Below, one piece after another: positions 51,739 to 62,355 of a stretch of 64,000 nt of DNA. This DNA is from Actinomycetota bacterium (GTDB lineage Bacteria; Actinomycetota; Actinomycetes; S36-B12; GCA-2699445): assembly GCA_029978705.1 (NCBI GenBank), contig JAPOIY010000001.1, positions 62,001 through 126,000 on the forward strand, written 5' to 3'. The position numbers were made by a program, and so were the translations under genes. Position 1 is the stretch's first letter. Each line of letters opens with the position of its first letter. The notes below the pieces were generated by a model. The model did no database searches. It had not been told where the DNA came from and saw only the letters and a list, made by a program, of their open reading frames with translations.

Positions 51739-54438
51739 GTGTCCACCCCACGTCGCCTCGTGATCGTCGAATCCCCGGCGAAGGCCCGCATCATCCAGGG
51801 CTACCTCGGTCCGGGGTACGAGGTGAAGTCGTCGGTCGGCCACATCCGGGACCTGCCCCACAACGCCGGCGACGTCCCGGACAAGTACCGCGGGACCGCG
51901 TGGGCGAAGACCGGTGTCGACGTCGACAACGAGTTCGCCCCCATGTATGTGGTGGCGTCCGCCAAGAAGCCCCTGGTCCGGGAACTGAAGAAGGCCCTCT
52001 CCGGGGCGGACGAACTCCTCCTCGCCACTGACGAGGACCGCGAAGGGGAGGCCATCGCCTGGCATCTCGTCCAGGTCCTCCAGCCCAAGATCCCCTACCG
52101 CCGGATGGTCTTCCACGAGATCACCAAGGACGCGATCCAGGAGGCTGCGCAGACCACGCGCGAACTCAACACCGACCTCGTGGACGCCCAGGAGACGCGG
52201 CGCATCGTCGACCGGCTGTTCGGCTACGAGATCTCGCCCGTGTTGTGGCGGCGCGTCGCCCCCAAACTGTCGGCGGGCCGGGTGCAGTCCGTAGCCCTCC
52301 GACTCATCGTCGAGCGGGAGCGGGAGCGTATCGCCTTCCGCTCGGCCTCGTACTGCGACGTCCGCGGCTCCTTCACTCCGGGCCCCTTCACGGCGCGCCT
52401 CACGAAGGTCGACGGACGGCGCATCGCCGGCGGCAAGGACTTCGACGACACCGGGACGCTCACGAGCGCCGACGTCCTGCTGCTCGACGAGGTGGCCGCC
52501 GCATCCCTCACCGACGCCCTCGCCGGGCGGCCGTTCACCGTCGCCGCGGTCGAGCAGCGGCCCAGCCCCCGCCGCCCCGCCGCGCCCTTCATGACCTCGA
52601 CCCTGCAGCAGGAGGCGGGGCGCCGGCTGCGGTGGACCGCCAAGCGCGTGATGGACGTGGCCCAGCGGCTGTACGAGACCGGCTACATCACCTATATGCG
52701 CACGGACTCCACGACGCTGTCGGCCCAGGCCCTCACCGCCGCCCGCGACCAGGCCCGTTCCCTCTACGGCGCCGACCACGTGCCGAACACCCCCCGCCGC
52801 TACGACCGCAAGGTGAAGAACGCCCAGGAGGCGCACGAGGCGATCCGCCCGGCCGGCCACCAGTTCCGCACCCCCGGCCAGGTCTCCGGACAGTTGAGCC
52901 GCGACGAGTTCCTGCTGTACGAGTTGGTCTGGAAGCGCACGCTCGCCTCCCAGATGGCGGACGCGAAGGTCGCCACCACGACATTGCGGCTGCAGGCCAC
53001 CACGGCGGACGACCGGGCCGCGGAGTTCTCCGCGTCCGGCACGGTCGTCGTCTTCCCGGGCTTCCTGGCCGCCTACGCCGACGTGACCGACGACTCCGCC
53101 AAGGACTCCGACTCCAAGTTGCCGGCGCTCAAGGAGGGCGAGGCGGTGACGGCGACCGAACTGCTCGCCGAGCCGCACGCCACCAACCCCCCGCCCCGGT
53201 ACACCGAGGGCACGCTGACGAAGAAGTTGGAGGACATGGGCATCGGCCGCCCGTCGACCTTCGCCACCATCGCCAACACCCTCATCGACCGCGAGTACGT
53301 GTGGCGGCGGGGCAGCGCCCTCATCCCCGCGTTCCTGGGTATGACCGTGGTCCGCCTGCTCGAGGACCACTTCACCGCCCTCGTCGACTACTCCTTCACC
53401 GCCCAGATGGAGGAAGTCCTCGACGCGATCGCCAGCGGGGACGACTCCCGGCTGCAGGCCCTGGACCGCTTCTACCGCGGCGATGGGGGCTTCGAAGGGC
53501 TGCGCACCCTGATCGACAAGGGCGGGGACAACATCGACGCCCGGGCGCTGTCGACCTTCCCGATCGCGGACTCCGAAGCCGTGGTCCGCGTCGGCAAGTA
53601 CGGCCCCTACCTGCAGCAGGGGGAGGACGACCGCATCAACTTCCCGCCCGACCTGGCGCCGGACGAACTGACGGGCGAGAAGGTCGCCGAGTTGTACGCC
53701 GCTCCCCGCGGGGACCGCGAACTGGGCCCCGACCCCGACAGCGGCCACCTGATCGTGGTCAAGAACGGCCGCTTCGGCCCCTACGTGACCGAGGTGCTGC
53801 CCGAGGAGGAGGGGAAGAGCCGCGGCAAGGCCAAACCCCGCACCGCCTCCCTGTTCAAGGACATGGACCCCACGACTGTCGAGTTGGCCGACGCTTTGAA
53901 GCTGCTCTCGCTGCCCCGCGAGATCGGCCCCGACCCCGCCGACGGCGAACCGATCTACGCCCTCAACGGCCGCTACGGCCCCTACATCAAGAAGGGCTCC
54001 GAGAGTCGATCGCTGGCGGACGAGGCCCAGCTGTTCACCGTGACGGTGACCGAGGCGCTGAAACTGCTGGCCGAGCCGGCGCGGCGCCGCGGCCAACGGG
54101 CTCCCGCGGGCCCGCTGCGGGAACTGGGCAACGACCCCGTCTCCGGAAACCCGATCGTCGTCAAGGACGGCCGCTTCGGGCCGTACGTCACCGACGGGGA
54201 GTACAACGCCACCATTCCGCGCGCCGAGAAGGCGGAGGAGATCAGCCTGGAGCGGGCGTCCGACCTCCTCGTCGAGCGGCGGGCCAAGGGGCCGGCCAAG
54301 AAGTCGCGCAAGAGCCCGGCGAAGAAGTCGGGCACCCGCAAGAGCACGGCCAAGAAGACCGCCAAGAGCACTTCCAAGAAAACCGCCGCCAAGAAGACCG
54401 CCGCCAAGAAGGTCACCGCCGCCACAGGAGCGCCATGA
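51739..54438 (+). CDS. topA: DNA topoisomerase I
   Basis: An 899-residue type IA topoisomerase that relaxes negative supercoils. The Toprim domain starts [17 protein letters not shown], and the catalytic Tyr319 is in [12 protein letters not shown]. The C-terminal half has repeated topo_C_Rpt units ([35 protein letters not shown]) in place of zinc fingers, then a Lys/Ala tail (from about 856) as in other actinobacterial TopA. GTG 51739 follows GGAAGGA. The stop overlaps cysK (ATGA). Confidence 0.96.
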   Translation: MSTPRRLVIVESPAKARIIQGYLGPGYEVKSSVGHIRDLPHNAGDVPDKYRGTAWAKTGVDVDNEFAPMYVVASAKKPLVRELKKALSGADELLLATDEDREGEAIAWHLVQVLQPKIPYRRMVFHEITKDAIQEAAQTTRELNTDLVDAQETRRIVDRLFGYEISPVLWRRVAPKLSAGRVQSVALRLIVERERERIAFRSASYCDVRGSFTPGPFTARLTKVDGRRIAGGKDFDDTGTLTSADVLLLDEVAAASLTDALAGRPFTVAAVEQRPSPRRPAAPFMTSTLQQEAGRRLRWTAKRVMDVAQRLYETGYITYMRTDSTTLSAQALTAARDQARSLYGADHVPNTPRRYDRKVKNAQEAHEAIRPAGHQFRTPGQVSGQLSRDEFLLYELVWKRTLASQMADAKVATTTLRLQATTADDRAAEFSASGTVVVFPGFLAAYADVTDDSAKDSDSKLPALKEGEAVTATELLAEPHATNPPPRYTEGTLTKKLEDMGIGRPSTFATIANTLIDREYVWRRGSALIPAFLGMTVVRLLEDHFTALVDYSFTAQMEEVLDAIASGDDSRLQALDRFYRGDGGFEGLRTLIDKGGDNIDARALSTFPIADSEAVVRVGKYGPYLQQGEDDRINFPPDLAPDELTGEKVAELYAAPRGDRELGPDPDSGHLIVVKNGRFGPYVTEVLPEEEGKSRGKAKPRTASLFKDMDPTTVELADALKLLSLPREIGPDPADGEPIYALNGRYGPYIKKGSESRSLADEAQLFTVTVTEALKLLAEPARRRGQRAPAGPLRELGNDPVSGNPIVVKDGRFGPYVTDGEYNATIPRAEKAEEISLERASDLLVERRAKGPAKKSRKSPAKKSGTRKSTAKKTAKSTSKKTAAKKTAAKKVTAATGAP

Positions 54439-55367
54439 GGATCGCAGACGACATCACCCAACTGGTCGGAGGCACCCCGCTGGTGCGCCTGCGCGGGGTC
54501 AGTGAGGAGACCGGTGCCGACGTTGTCGCCAAACTGGAGTTCTTCAACCCGGCCCACTCGGTGAAGGACCGGATCGGTGTGGCCATGATCGACGCGGCCG
54601 AGCAGGCCGGCGTGCTCGCTCCCGGCGGCACGGTCATCGAACCCACCTCCGGCAACACGGGGATCGCCCTGGCCATGGTCTGCGCCGCCCGCGGCTATCA
54701 CCTGGTGATCACCATGCCGGAGACGATGAGCAAGGAGCGGCGAGCTCTCCTGCGGGCCTACGGCGCCGAACTGATCCTCACCCCCGGACCGGACGGCATG
54801 GGCGGCGCGATCGGCAAGGCCACGGACCTGGTCGCCGAGCATCCCGACTGGGTGCTGCTGCAGCAGTTCGCCAACCCCGCCAACCCGGCGATCCACCGGG
54901 CCACGACCGCCGAGGAGATCTGGACCGACACCGACGGTGAGGTCGACATCCTGATCTCCGGCGTCGGCACCGGAGGGACAGTCACCGGAGTCGGCCAGGT
55001 GCTCAAGGAGCGCAAACCCGGCGTGCAGGTCGTTGCGGTGGAGCCCGAGGCGTCGCCCGTGTTGTCGGGCGGCCAGAAGGGACCTCACCCGATCCAGGGC
55101 ATCGGGGCGGGATTCGTGCCCGACATCCTCGACACCGGCGTGTACGACGAGGTGGTGCAGGTGCCGGCGGAAGAGGCCATGTCCACGGCCCGCGCGATCG
55201 CCCGGGATGAGGGACTGCTCGTCGGGATCTCCTCCGGTGCCGCGATCTACGCCGCGCGGCAGGTCGCCGGGCGTCCCGAGAATGCCGGCAAGCTGATCGT
55301 CGTCATCATCCCCTCGTTCGGCGAGCGCTACCTCAGCACGGCGCTGTTCGCCGACGTGATGGACTGA
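54435..55367 (+). CDS. cysK: Cysteine synthase A (O-acetylserine sulfhydrylase)
   Basis: A 310-residue PLP enzyme making cysteine from O-acetylserine and sulfide. The PLP Lys44 is in [11 protein letters not shown], the Asn loop in TSGNTG, the phosphate-binding loop in GVGTGGT, and GAGFVP and GISSGAA are typical of CysK. ATG 54435 overlaps the topA stop and follows AGGAG; its own stop overlaps cysE (TGATG). Placement inside a topA-tmk-holB locus is unusual. Confidence 0.95.
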   Translation: MRIADDITQLVGGTPLVRLRGVSEETGADVVAKLEFFNPAHSVKDRIGVAMIDAAEQAGVLAPGGTVIEPTSGNTGIALAMVCAARGYHLVITMPETMSKERRALLRAYGAELILTPGPDGMGGAIGKATDLVAEHPDWVLLQQFANPANPAIHRATTAEEIWTDTDGEVDILISGVGTGGTVTGVGQVLKERKPGVQVVAVEPEASPVLSGGQKGPHPIQGIGAGFVPDILDTGVYDEVVQVPAEEAMSTARAIARDEGLLVGISSGAAIYAARQVAGRPENAGKLIVVIIPSFGERYLSTALFADVMD

Positions 55368-56068
55368 TGTCCCGTTGGGGGGAGGACCTCACCACGGTCC
55401 TCGAGCGGGATCCCGCCACTCGGACCAGGACTGAGGCGTTCCTGGCCAGCCCCGGGCTGCATGCGCTGTGGAGCCATCGCATCGCCAGCTGGATCTGGCG
55501 GCACCGCATGCGTACCTTCGCGCGCTGGTGGGCGCAGATGGCGCGGTTCTTCACCGGTGTGGAGATCCACCCCGCGGCCACGATCGGCCGACGCGTCTTC
55601 ATCGACCACGGCATGGGAGTCGTCATCGGCGAGACCGCGGTGGTGGGTGACTGCTGCACGATCTACCAGGGAGTCACCCTGGGTGGCACGAGCCTGAAGA
55701 AGGAGAAGCGGCACCCCACCCTGCAAGACAATGTGGTGGTGGGCGCCGGGGCCAAGGTGCTCGGCAACATCACCGTGGGCGCCAACGCCCGGGTCGGGGC
55801 CAACGCCGTGGTCCTGCACGACGTTCCGCCCGGCACCGTCGTCGTGGGGGTCCCCGGGCAGGTCGTCAGCCGACGCGACCCCGACGCCCTGCCCGTGTCC
55901 GAGCGGGAGAATGACGTCCCCGACGCGCTCGGTGCCGCCGTGGTGTCCCTCCTCACCCGCGTGGAGGTGCTGGAGCGGTCCTCCGGCCACGTGGGGCAGG
56001 GTCCGCACGCCCCGGAGCACGGGGTCTGGCGCGGCGAGGACTTCGACGTCGCGGACTACGTCATCTGA
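55367..56068 (+). CDS. cysE: Serine O-acetyltransferase
   Basis: A 233-residue left-handed beta-helix (hexapeptide-repeat) acetyltransferase forming O-acetylserine for CysK. Catalytic-type His/Asp are in [12 protein letters not shown], and the repeats run from [13 protein letters not shown] to GVPGQVV. The C-terminal tail extends past the helix and ends VADYVI; a terminal Ile is how CysE tails dock in CysK. ATG 55367 overlaps the cysK stop, so the two enzymes are made together. Confidence 0.94.
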   Translation: MSRWGEDLTTVLERDPATRTRTEAFLASPGLHALWSHRIASWIWRHRMRTFARWWAQMARFFTGVEIHPAATIGRRVFIDHGMGVVIGETAVVGDCCTIYQGVTLGGTSLKKEKRHPTLQDNVVVGAGAKVLGNITVGANARVGANAVVLHDVPPGTVVVGVPGQVVSRRDPDALPVSERENDVPDALGAAVVSLLTRVEVLERSSGHVGQGPHAPEHGVWRGEDFDVADYVI

Positions 56069-56108
56069 TCGGTGCGTCCGTCGTCCCCGGCCCGTCAGAG
56101 GCGTGTCA

Positions 56109-56114
56109 TAGGCT
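56109..56114 (+). promoter_or_regulatory. -10 for a leaderless mRNA (tmk)
   Basis: TAGGCT ends six bases before GTG 56121. Confidence 0.5.
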
Positions 56115-56120
56115 CACGAT

Positions 56121-56747
56121 GTGGCTGACGGACGGTTCATCGTGTTCGAGGGCGGCGAGGGTGGCGGCAAGTCCACCCAACAACGTCTCCTCGCGGACCG
56201 TCTGCGGGGCCTCGGCCGAGAGGTCGTGGTGACGCGGGAGCCGGGCGGCTCGCCACGCGCCGAGCAGATCCGGCGCCTCCTGCTCGCCGCCGATTCCGGC
56301 GACCTGGATCCGCGGTGTGAGGCGCTCCTGTTCGCCGCCGCCCGCGCTGATCACGCCACCCACGTGATCCGGCCGGCCCTGGCGCGGGGCGCCGTGGTGG
56401 TGTCCGACCGGTACCTCGACTCGTCCGTGGCCTACCAGGGGGTCGCCCGCGGGTTGGGAGCCGAGCGGATCCGCGAACTGAGCGAATGGGCCACCGACGG
56501 TCTGCAGCCGGATCTCACGCTGGTTCTGGACATCGACCCGCGGGTGGGACTGGCACGGGCGCAGGACACGAACCGCCTCGAAGCGGAGAGCCTGGCCTTC
56601 CACGATGCCGTACGCGCCGCGTTCCTCGGGTTCGCCGCGGCTGACCCGCACCGGGTCCGGGTGGTGGCGGCCGACCGGCCCGTCCCTGCCGTCGCCGCCG
56701 ACGTGATGGCAGCGGTCACCGCCGTGCTCGGGGAGGGGGGGCCGTGA
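56121..56747 (+). CDS. tmk: Thymidylate kinase
   Basis: A 208-residue P-loop kinase phosphorylating dTMP to dTDP. The P-loop is FEGGEGGGKSTQ, the DR(Y/F) motif VVSDRYLDSSVAYQG and the LID region LARAQDTNRLEAE. The GTG start has a leaderless-type -10. It overlaps holB by four bases (GTGA). Confidence 0.94.
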   Translation: MADGRFIVFEGGEGGGKSTQQRLLADRLRGLGREVVVTREPGGSPRAEQIRRLLLAADSGDLDPRCEALLFAAARADHATHVIRPALARGAVVVSDRYLDSSVAYQGVARGLGAERIRELSEWATDGLQPDLTLVLDIDPRVGLARAQDTNRLEAESLAFHDAVRAAFLGFAAADPHRVRVVAADRPVPAVAADVMAAVTAVLGEGGP

Positions 56748-57928
56748 GCGTCTGGCTCGACGTCGTGGGTCAGCCGGCCGCGGTTGCGCAATTCGAGGCG
56801 GCTGCGGCGGCAGCCCACGGCCACGGACCTGCCCTCGGGATGACCCACGCGTGGCTGGTCACCGGTCCGCCCGGCTCGGGTCGTTCGACCGCGGCCGTCG
56901 CCTTCGCCGCCGCCCTCGTCTGCCCGCAGGAGGGCTGCGCGGAGTGCACTGCCTGCCGGTCGGTGCGCGCCGGCAGCCACCCGGACGTCACCGTGGTCCG
57001 GTCCACCACGCTGTCCCACGGCAAGGAGCAGACGAAGGCCCTCGTCCTGGCGGCGTCGGGCAACCCCGTGACCGCGCCCTGGCGGGTCATGGTGATCGAG
57101 GACGCCGACCGGCTGACGGAAGCGGCGGCCAACACGCTGCTGAAGGCGATCGAGGAACCGGCGCCGGCGACGGTGTGGGTCCTCTGTGCGCCGAGCACCG
57201 AGGATCTGCTGCCGACCATCCGGTCCCGGACCCGGCATGTGGCCCTGCGGGTGCCACCCCCCGCGGCTGTGGCCGCCCTGCTGGAGCGGGAGGGGGTCGA
57301 TTCGGCCATGGCCTCCTTCGCCGCGCACGCCTCCCAGGGCCATATCGGCCGGGCGCGCGCCCTGGCCACCGACGAGGAGACGCGGTCCCGGCGGGCCCAG
57401 ATCCTCAAGATCCCCCGGCTCATGACGGGCATCACCGACGCCTACGGCATGGCGCACGACCTGCGCAAGGTGGCGGAGGAGGACGCCAAGGGCCGGACCC
57501 GGCAACTGGACGAGACCGAGAACGCCGAGATGCTCGCGGCCTACGGTCAGGGTGCGGAGGGGATCTCGGCGGGCCGGGTGAAGGCCCTGGCCGGACGGTC
57601 GCTGTCCGAACTCGCCAAGACCCAGACCCAACGGGCCGCCCGGTCGGTCCGCGACGAACTGGACCGGTATTTCGTGGACTTCCTGGGGTTCTACCGGGAC
57701 GTGCTGACCGTCCAGTTGGGCGTCGACCAGCCTCTGATCAACATTGACGTCCGACCCGCGGTCGAGCAGGCGGCGCAGGCCGGCGACAGCGGCGACACGA
57801 TGAAACGGATCGACGCGATCACCGCGGCCCGGGCACAGCTGGCGGGCAACGTGCCACCGGCCCTGGTGTGCGAGTCCCTGATGGTGCAGTTGCTGCACCC
57901 GGTGAGCGGGTCAGGCGTAGTGCGCTGA
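56744..57928 (+). CDS. holB: DNA polymerase III delta-prime subunit
   Basis: A 394-residue clamp-loader subunit of the AAA+ fold. Walker A-like GPPGSGRST, the zinc-binding region CPQEGCAECTAC, Walker B in VIEDADRLTEAAANTLLKAIEEP, and the SRT sensor region (RSRTRH) are present. It overlaps tmk at its start, and its last 18 bases overlap the end of the convergent gene at 57911. Confidence 0.93.
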   Translation: MSVWLDVVGQPAAVAQFEAAAAAAHGHGPALGMTHAWLVTGPPGSGRSTAAVAFAAALVCPQEGCAECTACRSVRAGSHPDVTVVRSTTLSHGKEQTKALVLAASGNPVTAPWRVMVIEDADRLTEAAANTLLKAIEEPAPATVWVLCAPSTEDLLPTIRSRTRHVALRVPPPAAVAALLEREGVDSAMASFAAHASQGHIGRARALATDEETRSRRAQILKIPRLMTGITDAYGMAHDLRKVAEEDAKGRTRQLDETENAEMLAAYGQGAEGISAGRVKALAGRSLSELAKTQTQRAARSVRDELDRYFVDFLGFYRDVLTVQLGVDQPLINIDVRPAVEQAAQAGDSGDTMKRIDAITAARAQLAGNVPPALVCESLMVQLLHPVSGSGVVR

Positions 57929-58768
57929 GGCGGCGGCGACGTGCAGCCCCTCGGTGTAGGCCGCCAGTTCCCGCACCGTGATGTCCAGCCGGTAGGACGG
58001 GGCGGCTGCCGGGTCCGGCGCTGACAGCATCTGCAGCGCCGCGTTCAGAAGCTCCTCGTACATGCCGACACCTTGTGCCAGGCGGATCCGGATCTCCTCT
58101 GCCGACGCCGCGGCGGTGGCGGCCGCCGGGGTCCCGAACATCTCGCCCTGGACGCGCGCGAGGACCGCCAGCCGCTCCACCAGCGCGGCGAGGGCGGGGG
58201 CGGCTTCGAAGTCGGTCCGCCGGATCTCGACCGCCGCCTCGCGGTGCAGCCCCTCGATCGTGGGGATCAGTTGGGCCAGTTGCACCCGGACCCGGTGCAG
58301 GTGCGCGGACTCGGCGGCACCCACGACGCCCGTTGGCAGGGGCCGGGGCGGCGGCGGGGGAGCGGTCGGGGGTAGGGGCTGGGCCATCTCTTCGGCCTTG
58401 CGCCGCGAGGTGCGGGCCGTGACCCCGGCGATGACCGCAGCCGGCGCCCCCAGCCAGAACCACGCATCCAGGCTGCCGCCGCCGACGGAGCCGACCAGAT
58501 CCGCGGCGGCCACCGCTCCGGCGGCGATCGCGGTGGCGGTGGCGTAGCCGGCGCGGTTGCGCAGCCGGGTGACCCGGCTCTGGTAGCGCTGCGTCGCGCG
58601 GGCGTACTCCCGCTGCTGCCGCTCGTGCTCCAGGGCCATACGGTCGTGGGGGTTGCGGGGCTGCGGCGGACTGCGCCAGCCGTCCCGGAACGCGACGGCG
58701 TGAGCGGTCGCCTCAGCGATCCCGGAGGCGATCCGGGAGGTGAGGTCGGTCCGGTCGTTCCGCGCCAT
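57911..58768 (-). CDS. Conserved actinobacterial hypothetical protein with two membrane helices
   Basis: A 285-residue protein not recognised as a named family. Residues 1-73 are charged and helical (a coiled-coil-like EHERQQREYARATQRYQSRVTRLRN), residues about 75-115 form two hydrophobic helices, 130-150 is a Pro-rich linker, and 155-285 is helical. ATG 58768 has TACCGT at six-base spacing on the minus strand. It is tail-to-tail with holB, overlapping by 18 bases. No function can be assigned. Confidence 0.7.
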   Translation of the reverse strand: MARNDRTDLTSRIASGIAEATAHAVAFRDGWRSPPQPRNPHDRMALEHERQQREYARATQRYQSRVTRLRNRAGYATATAIAAGAVAAADLVGSVGGGSLDAWFWLGAPAAVIAGVTARTSRRKAEEMAQPLPPTAPPPPPRPLPTGVVGAAESAHLHRVRVQLAQLIPTIEGLHREAAVEIRRTDFEAAPALAALVERLAVLARVQGEMFGTPAAATAAASAEEIRIRLAQGVGMYEELLNAALQMLSAPDPAAAPSYRLDITVRELAAYTEGLHVAAASAHYA

Positions 58769-58774
58769 TCTTCT

Positions 58775-58780
58775 ACGGTA
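58775..58780 (-). promoter_or_regulatory. -10 for a leaderless mRNA (hypothetical gene 57911-58768)
   Basis: TACCGT on the minus strand ends six bases before the ATG. Confidence 0.5.
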
Positions 58781-58828
58781 AGCGACGGGCCCACCCTTGG
58801 CGAGTCACTTGCCGTCGCTCCGGCCGCG

Positions 58829-58834
58829 TACAGT
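58829..58834 (+). promoter_or_regulatory. -10 of the TAP-like lipoprotein gene
   Basis: TACAGT gives a leader of about 16 bases with a CCGGAGGG ribosome site at 58843-58850. Confidence 0.42.
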
Positions 58835-58856
58835 CGGGGCAACCGGAGGGACGGGG

Positions 58857-60380
58857 ATGGGTGCAGCGACAACATGGCGCCGGGTCGGCCCGGTGGTGCT
58901 CGTCGTAGCCCTGGCGGGATGCGCCGGCACCACCCCCTCTCCGCCACCCGCCGCGACGGAGCCGGTCCCGACGCAACAGGGCCTGGCGGCCTACTACGGG
59001 CAGCAGTTGCAGTGGCGGGAATGCGAAGGCTCGTTCGAGTGCGCCGATCTGACCGTGCCCCTGGACTACGCCGACCCGGCGGCGGGGGACACCAGCGTTG
59101 CCGTGCTGCGCAGCCCGGGGGAGAAACCCCTCGGCCCCCTCGTGATCAACCCCGGAGGTCCCGGCGGGAGCGGCGTCGACTGGGCCCAGGCGGCCCAACA
59201 GGTCCTGCCGGGAGACGTCACCGACGCCTACCAGGTGGTGGGCTTCGACCCGCGCGGGGTCGGGCGCAGTCACCCCGTGGACTGCGTCACCGACCGCCAG
59301 CTCGACCGGTGGATCGCCCAGGACGGCGACCCCACCACCACCGCCGAGGAGGACCAGTTCCTGCGGGTGGCCGCCCGCTTCGCGAAGCGGTGCGCCCGGG
59401 GGTCGGGAGAGATACTGGGTCACGTCGGCACCGACTCGGTCGTGTCCGACCTCGACATCCTGCGCAGCGCCCTGGGCACTGACCGCCTCAACTACCTCGG
59501 CTTCTCCTACGGGACCACGATCGGGGCCCGGTACGCCGACCAGTTCGGTCCGACGACGGGGCGCATGGTGCTCGACGGGGCCCTCCCGCCCCAACTGACC
59601 AGTGCCGAGGTCGGACTCGGCCAGGCCAAGGGGTTCGAGGACGCCCTGCGCCGGTACGTGGCCGACTGCCAGCGCAGCGACGACTGTCCCGTGGCGGGGG
59701 CCGACGTCGACGCCGGTGTGGCCCGCATCCAGCAGTTCCTCGCCGACGTGTCCGAGAATCCCCTGCCCACCGACTCCGGACGGGGCCTGAACGAGTCGCT
59801 GGCGCTGGGCGCCATCCTCTACCACCTGTACTTCCCGTTCCTGGGGGACTGGCAGTCGCTCTCCGACGAGCTGAAGGACGCATTCGCCGGCGACGGCACC
59901 GCGCTCCTGGACTTCTACGAGTCGCGCCTCGAACGCGACCCCGACGGGCGCTACCGCAACAACTCCCAGGAGGCGTTCTTCGCCGTCAACTGCCTCGACA
60001 CCGACGAACGTCCGACGGTTGCCGATCTACGCGCCCGCGCCGAGGACTGGGCTCAAGAGGCCCCCACGTTCGGCCGATATCTAGCGTGGTCGGAAGCAGC
60101 ATGCTCGCGCTGGCCCGTCGCGGCCGAGGGGGGACCGCGTCAGGTCACGGCGTCCGAGGCCGGGCCCATCCTGGTCATCGGCAACACCCATGACCCGGCG
60201 ACGCCGTTGCCGTGGGCACAGCTGGTGACCGATCACATGGCAGACGCACACCTCGTGATCTGGGATTCGGATGGACATACGGCGTACGGGAACGGCTCGG
60301 ACTGCGTCGACGACGCGGTCGGGGCCTACCTGCTCGACGGCGCTCTCCCGGCGGACAACCCGCTGCTGTGTCCCGCCTAG
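58857..60380 (+). CDS. TAP-like alpha/beta-hydrolase lipoprotein
   Basis: A 507-residue exported hydrolase with a lipobox ALAGC at the end of its signal peptide, so it is probably membrane-anchored. The oxyanion loop INPGGPGGSG, nucleophile Ser in LGFSYGTTIG, Asp in GNTHDPATPL and His in DSDGHTAYG are intact, with a C-terminal TAP-like domain. ATG 58857 follows CCGGAGGG; an in-frame start 60 bases upstream would spoil the signal peptide. It is a paralogue of the secreted protein at 45903. Confidence 0.88.
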   Translation: MGAATTWRRVGPVVLVVALAGCAGTTPSPPPAATEPVPTQQGLAAYYGQQLQWRECEGSFECADLTVPLDYADPAAGDTSVAVLRSPGEKPLGPLVINPGGPGGSGVDWAQAAQQVLPGDVTDAYQVVGFDPRGVGRSHPVDCVTDRQLDRWIAQDGDPTTTAEEDQFLRVAARFAKRCARGSGEILGHVGTDSVVSDLDILRSALGTDRLNYLGFSYGTTIGARYADQFGPTTGRMVLDGALPPQLTSAEVGLGQAKGFEDALRRYVADCQRSDDCPVAGADVDAGVARIQQFLADVSENPLPTDSGRGLNESLALGAILYHLYFPFLGDWQSLSDELKDAFAGDGTALLDFYESRLERDPDGRYRNNSQEAFFAVNCLDTDERPTVADLRARAEDWAQEAPTFGRYLAWSEAACSRWPVAAEGGPRQVTASEAGPILVIGNTHDPATPLPWAQLVTDHMADAHLVIWDSDGHTAYGNGSDCVDDAVGAYLLDGALPADNPLLCPA

Positions 60381-60473
60381 TCGCGGCGTGTCGCATCAGA
60401 GTCACGTCAACTTCGCGGTAATTTCCCAAGCACCCCCGCGCCGTCCAGTGAACGCGCCTAACATGGGGGCGCA

Positions 60474-62282
60474 ATGACGAGCTATTCGCGCACGCTGGTG
60501 GGCGCCCTTCTCCTGGCTCTGTCGTCAACAGCGGTGACGACGGCCGCGTCCGCCGCGCCACTTCCCGCCGCGGACCCGTCCGCCAGCCCCAGCGCGGACC
60601 CCCTGGCCGCCCAGATCGCCGAGACCACCGGGCAGCTGCAGACCGACCTGACCGACATGCGCGCTCAGCAGGACGCTGCCGAGGCCCGCTACGAGGCGGC
60701 CCGCGCCAAGGCGCTGCGGCTGCAACAGCTCGTCGAGGAGAACCAGGCCGCGGCCGACGATGCCCGGCTGGTGGTCGGTCAGTACGCCCGGTCCATCTAC
60801 ATGAACGGGTCCACCGATCTCAGCGTGCTGGCGTCCATGATCGACACCCAGAACCCCAGCGACCTGATGAGCCGCGCCGACGAGGCCCTCCGCGTCGGCG
60901 ACCGCAAGGACGATCAGTTCGATGACGCGGTGCGCGTCCTGAAACGCAACCAGGAGATCTCGGAACAGGCCGAGTCCGCGCGGGTCGCCGCCGAGGCGAG
61001 CCTCGAGTCGATCGAGAACCAGGTCGTGGGGCTGCAACGGCAACTGGCCGATGTCGCCACGAAGTGGGCCGACCACCTGGCCGGCGGCGGCGGGTTCCTG
61101 GACGCCGACCAGGCCAAGGCCAACAGTGCCGCCGCGGCCCAATGGGCCGAGTACCTGGGCCGGCTGGCGGACCTGCGCGCTCCCACGGCCTCCGTCGCAG
61201 AGGTGCTCAGCGGCAAACTGCCCGACGGGCTGTCGGCGAGTAAGGCCAACCCCGGGATCGCGACCTTCCGAGCGGACGGCAAGTCCCTGACGGTGCTGCC
61301 CGACCGCGTCATGGCCGCGGTGACGTACGCGGTGTCGACGCTGGGCACGCCGTACAAGTGGCACAGCAACTCCGGGTCCGAGATGGACTGCTCCTCGCTG
61401 GTGGACCGCGCCTGGAACATGCCATCCATCCCCAAGGGCGACCGCACCGACGAGCGGGACCTGGTCTCCGGCGGGGTCGCGGGGCTGGCGGCCAATATCC
61501 AGTTGATCCCCACCAAGCGGATGTCGGTGGGCGACGTCGTGTTCGTCACCGACGCGGGCCGCGGCGTGCATCATGCCGGGATCGTCCTGGACGACGACAC
61601 CATGATCGCGGGCGACGCGAAGACCGGCGCCGTCAACGCGGTGCCGATCCCCGAGGACCGCATCTGGCAGGTGGGACGGCTGTCGCTCAAGGAGCCCAAG
61701 CGCGGGAACTTCGTGCCGAAGGCGAGCAAGAAGCCGTTCCAGTGCGGTGCCGACCCCGCCGCGTTCATCATGATGCCGGACGGCAAGGTCCTCGCCGACA
61801 CCTCACTCTGCCCGCCCAAGCCCGAGGTCTTCGGCGAGGCGCACATGCAGCCCGCGGCCATCGTCGGGGGCCGCTGTGCGGCGACGCTGTGGCCGGCCAT
61901 CCAGATCATCGGCGGCTGGCGCCCCAGCGACCCCTACCCCGATCACCCCTCGGGCCGGGCGACCGACATCATGATGCCGGAAGGGTGCGCGACCAGTGCC
62001 TCCAACCTGGCGCTGGGCACGTCCATTGCCGAGTTCTTCATGAGGAACCACACGAAGTTCCACGTGCAGTACATCATCTGGCAGCAGCGCATCTGGAACG
62101 CCGAGATCGAGGAGCCCAAGCCCGCCGGCGAGTGGCGGGGGATGTCGGACCGCGGCAGCTGCACCGCGAACCACCAGGACCACGTTCACGTGTCCTTCAT
62201 CGGGCCCAACGTGGCCCCCGATGTCCCGGCGGCCCCAGCCCCGGCTCCCACCACCGACAGTTCCTCGTCCCGGAAGAACTGA
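60474..62282 (+). CDS. Two-domain secreted cell-wall hydrolase: coiled coil, NlpC/P60, M15-like domain
   Basis: A 602-residue exported protein. A signal peptide covers 1-28; a coiled coil runs over about 40-245 (RipA-like); an NlpC/P60 peptidase domain spans about 280-400 with Cys306 ([11 protein letters not shown]) and His366 or His367 (VHHAGIV); and a C-terminal domain at about 440-585 has [30 protein letters not shown] and DHVHVSF, the pattern of a zinc D-Ala-D-Ala peptidase-like (M15/ARB-07466-type) domain. It thus could cut two peptidoglycan bonds. ATG 60474 has TAACAT nine bases upstream and no ribosome site. Confidence 0.87.
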   Translation: MTSYSRTLVGALLLALSSTAVTTAASAAPLPAADPSASPSADPLAAQIAETTGQLQTDLTDMRAQQDAAEARYEAARAKALRLQQLVEENQAAADDARLVVGQYARSIYMNGSTDLSVLASMIDTQNPSDLMSRADEALRVGDRKDDQFDDAVRVLKRNQEISEQAESARVAAEASLESIENQVVGLQRQLADVATKWADHLAGGGGFLDADQAKANSAAAAQWAEYLGRLADLRAPTASVAEVLSGKLPDGLSASKANPGIATFRADGKSLTVLPDRVMAAVTYAVSTLGTPYKWHSNSGSEMDCSSLVDRAWNMPSIPKGDRTDERDLVSGGVAGLAANIQLIPTKRMSVGDVVFVTDAGRGVHHAGIVLDDDTMIAGDAKTGAVNAVPIPEDRIWQVGRLSLKEPKRGNFVPKASKKPFQCGADPAAFIMMPDGKVLADTSLCPPKPEVFGEAHMQPAAIVGGRCAATLWPAIQIIGGWRPSDPYPDHPSGRATDIMMPEGCATSASNLALGTSIAEFFMRNHTKFHVQYIIWQQRIWNAEIEEPKPAGEWRGMSDRGSCTANHQDHVHVSFIGPNVAPDVPAAPAPAPTTDSSSSRKN

Positions 62283-62315
62283 GACCCCCGCCGTCGGGTC
62301 CGCCGGCGCGCCGGG

Positions 62316-62321
62316 TAGGTT
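62316..62321 (+). promoter_or_regulatory. Candidate -10 of the TrpB2 gene
   Basis: TAGGTT gives a predicted leader of about 28 bases with a GAGGG ribosome site. Confidence 0.35.
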
Positions 62322-62355
62322 GCCGGGGACGTTACCGACATCAGTGAGGGTGGTC

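Noticed and set aside
51268-54096. Very long minus-strand open frame (942 codons) opposite hppA and topA
   Set aside because: It is antisense to two well-conserved genes; the translation is low-complexity Gly/Val/Leu/Arg-rich without domains, as expected from GC-rich codon bias.
52245-54434. In-frame N-terminal extension of cysK running back through topA
   Set aside because: CysK begins naturally at 54435 with a ribosome site; the extension is an Arg-rich shadow of topA.
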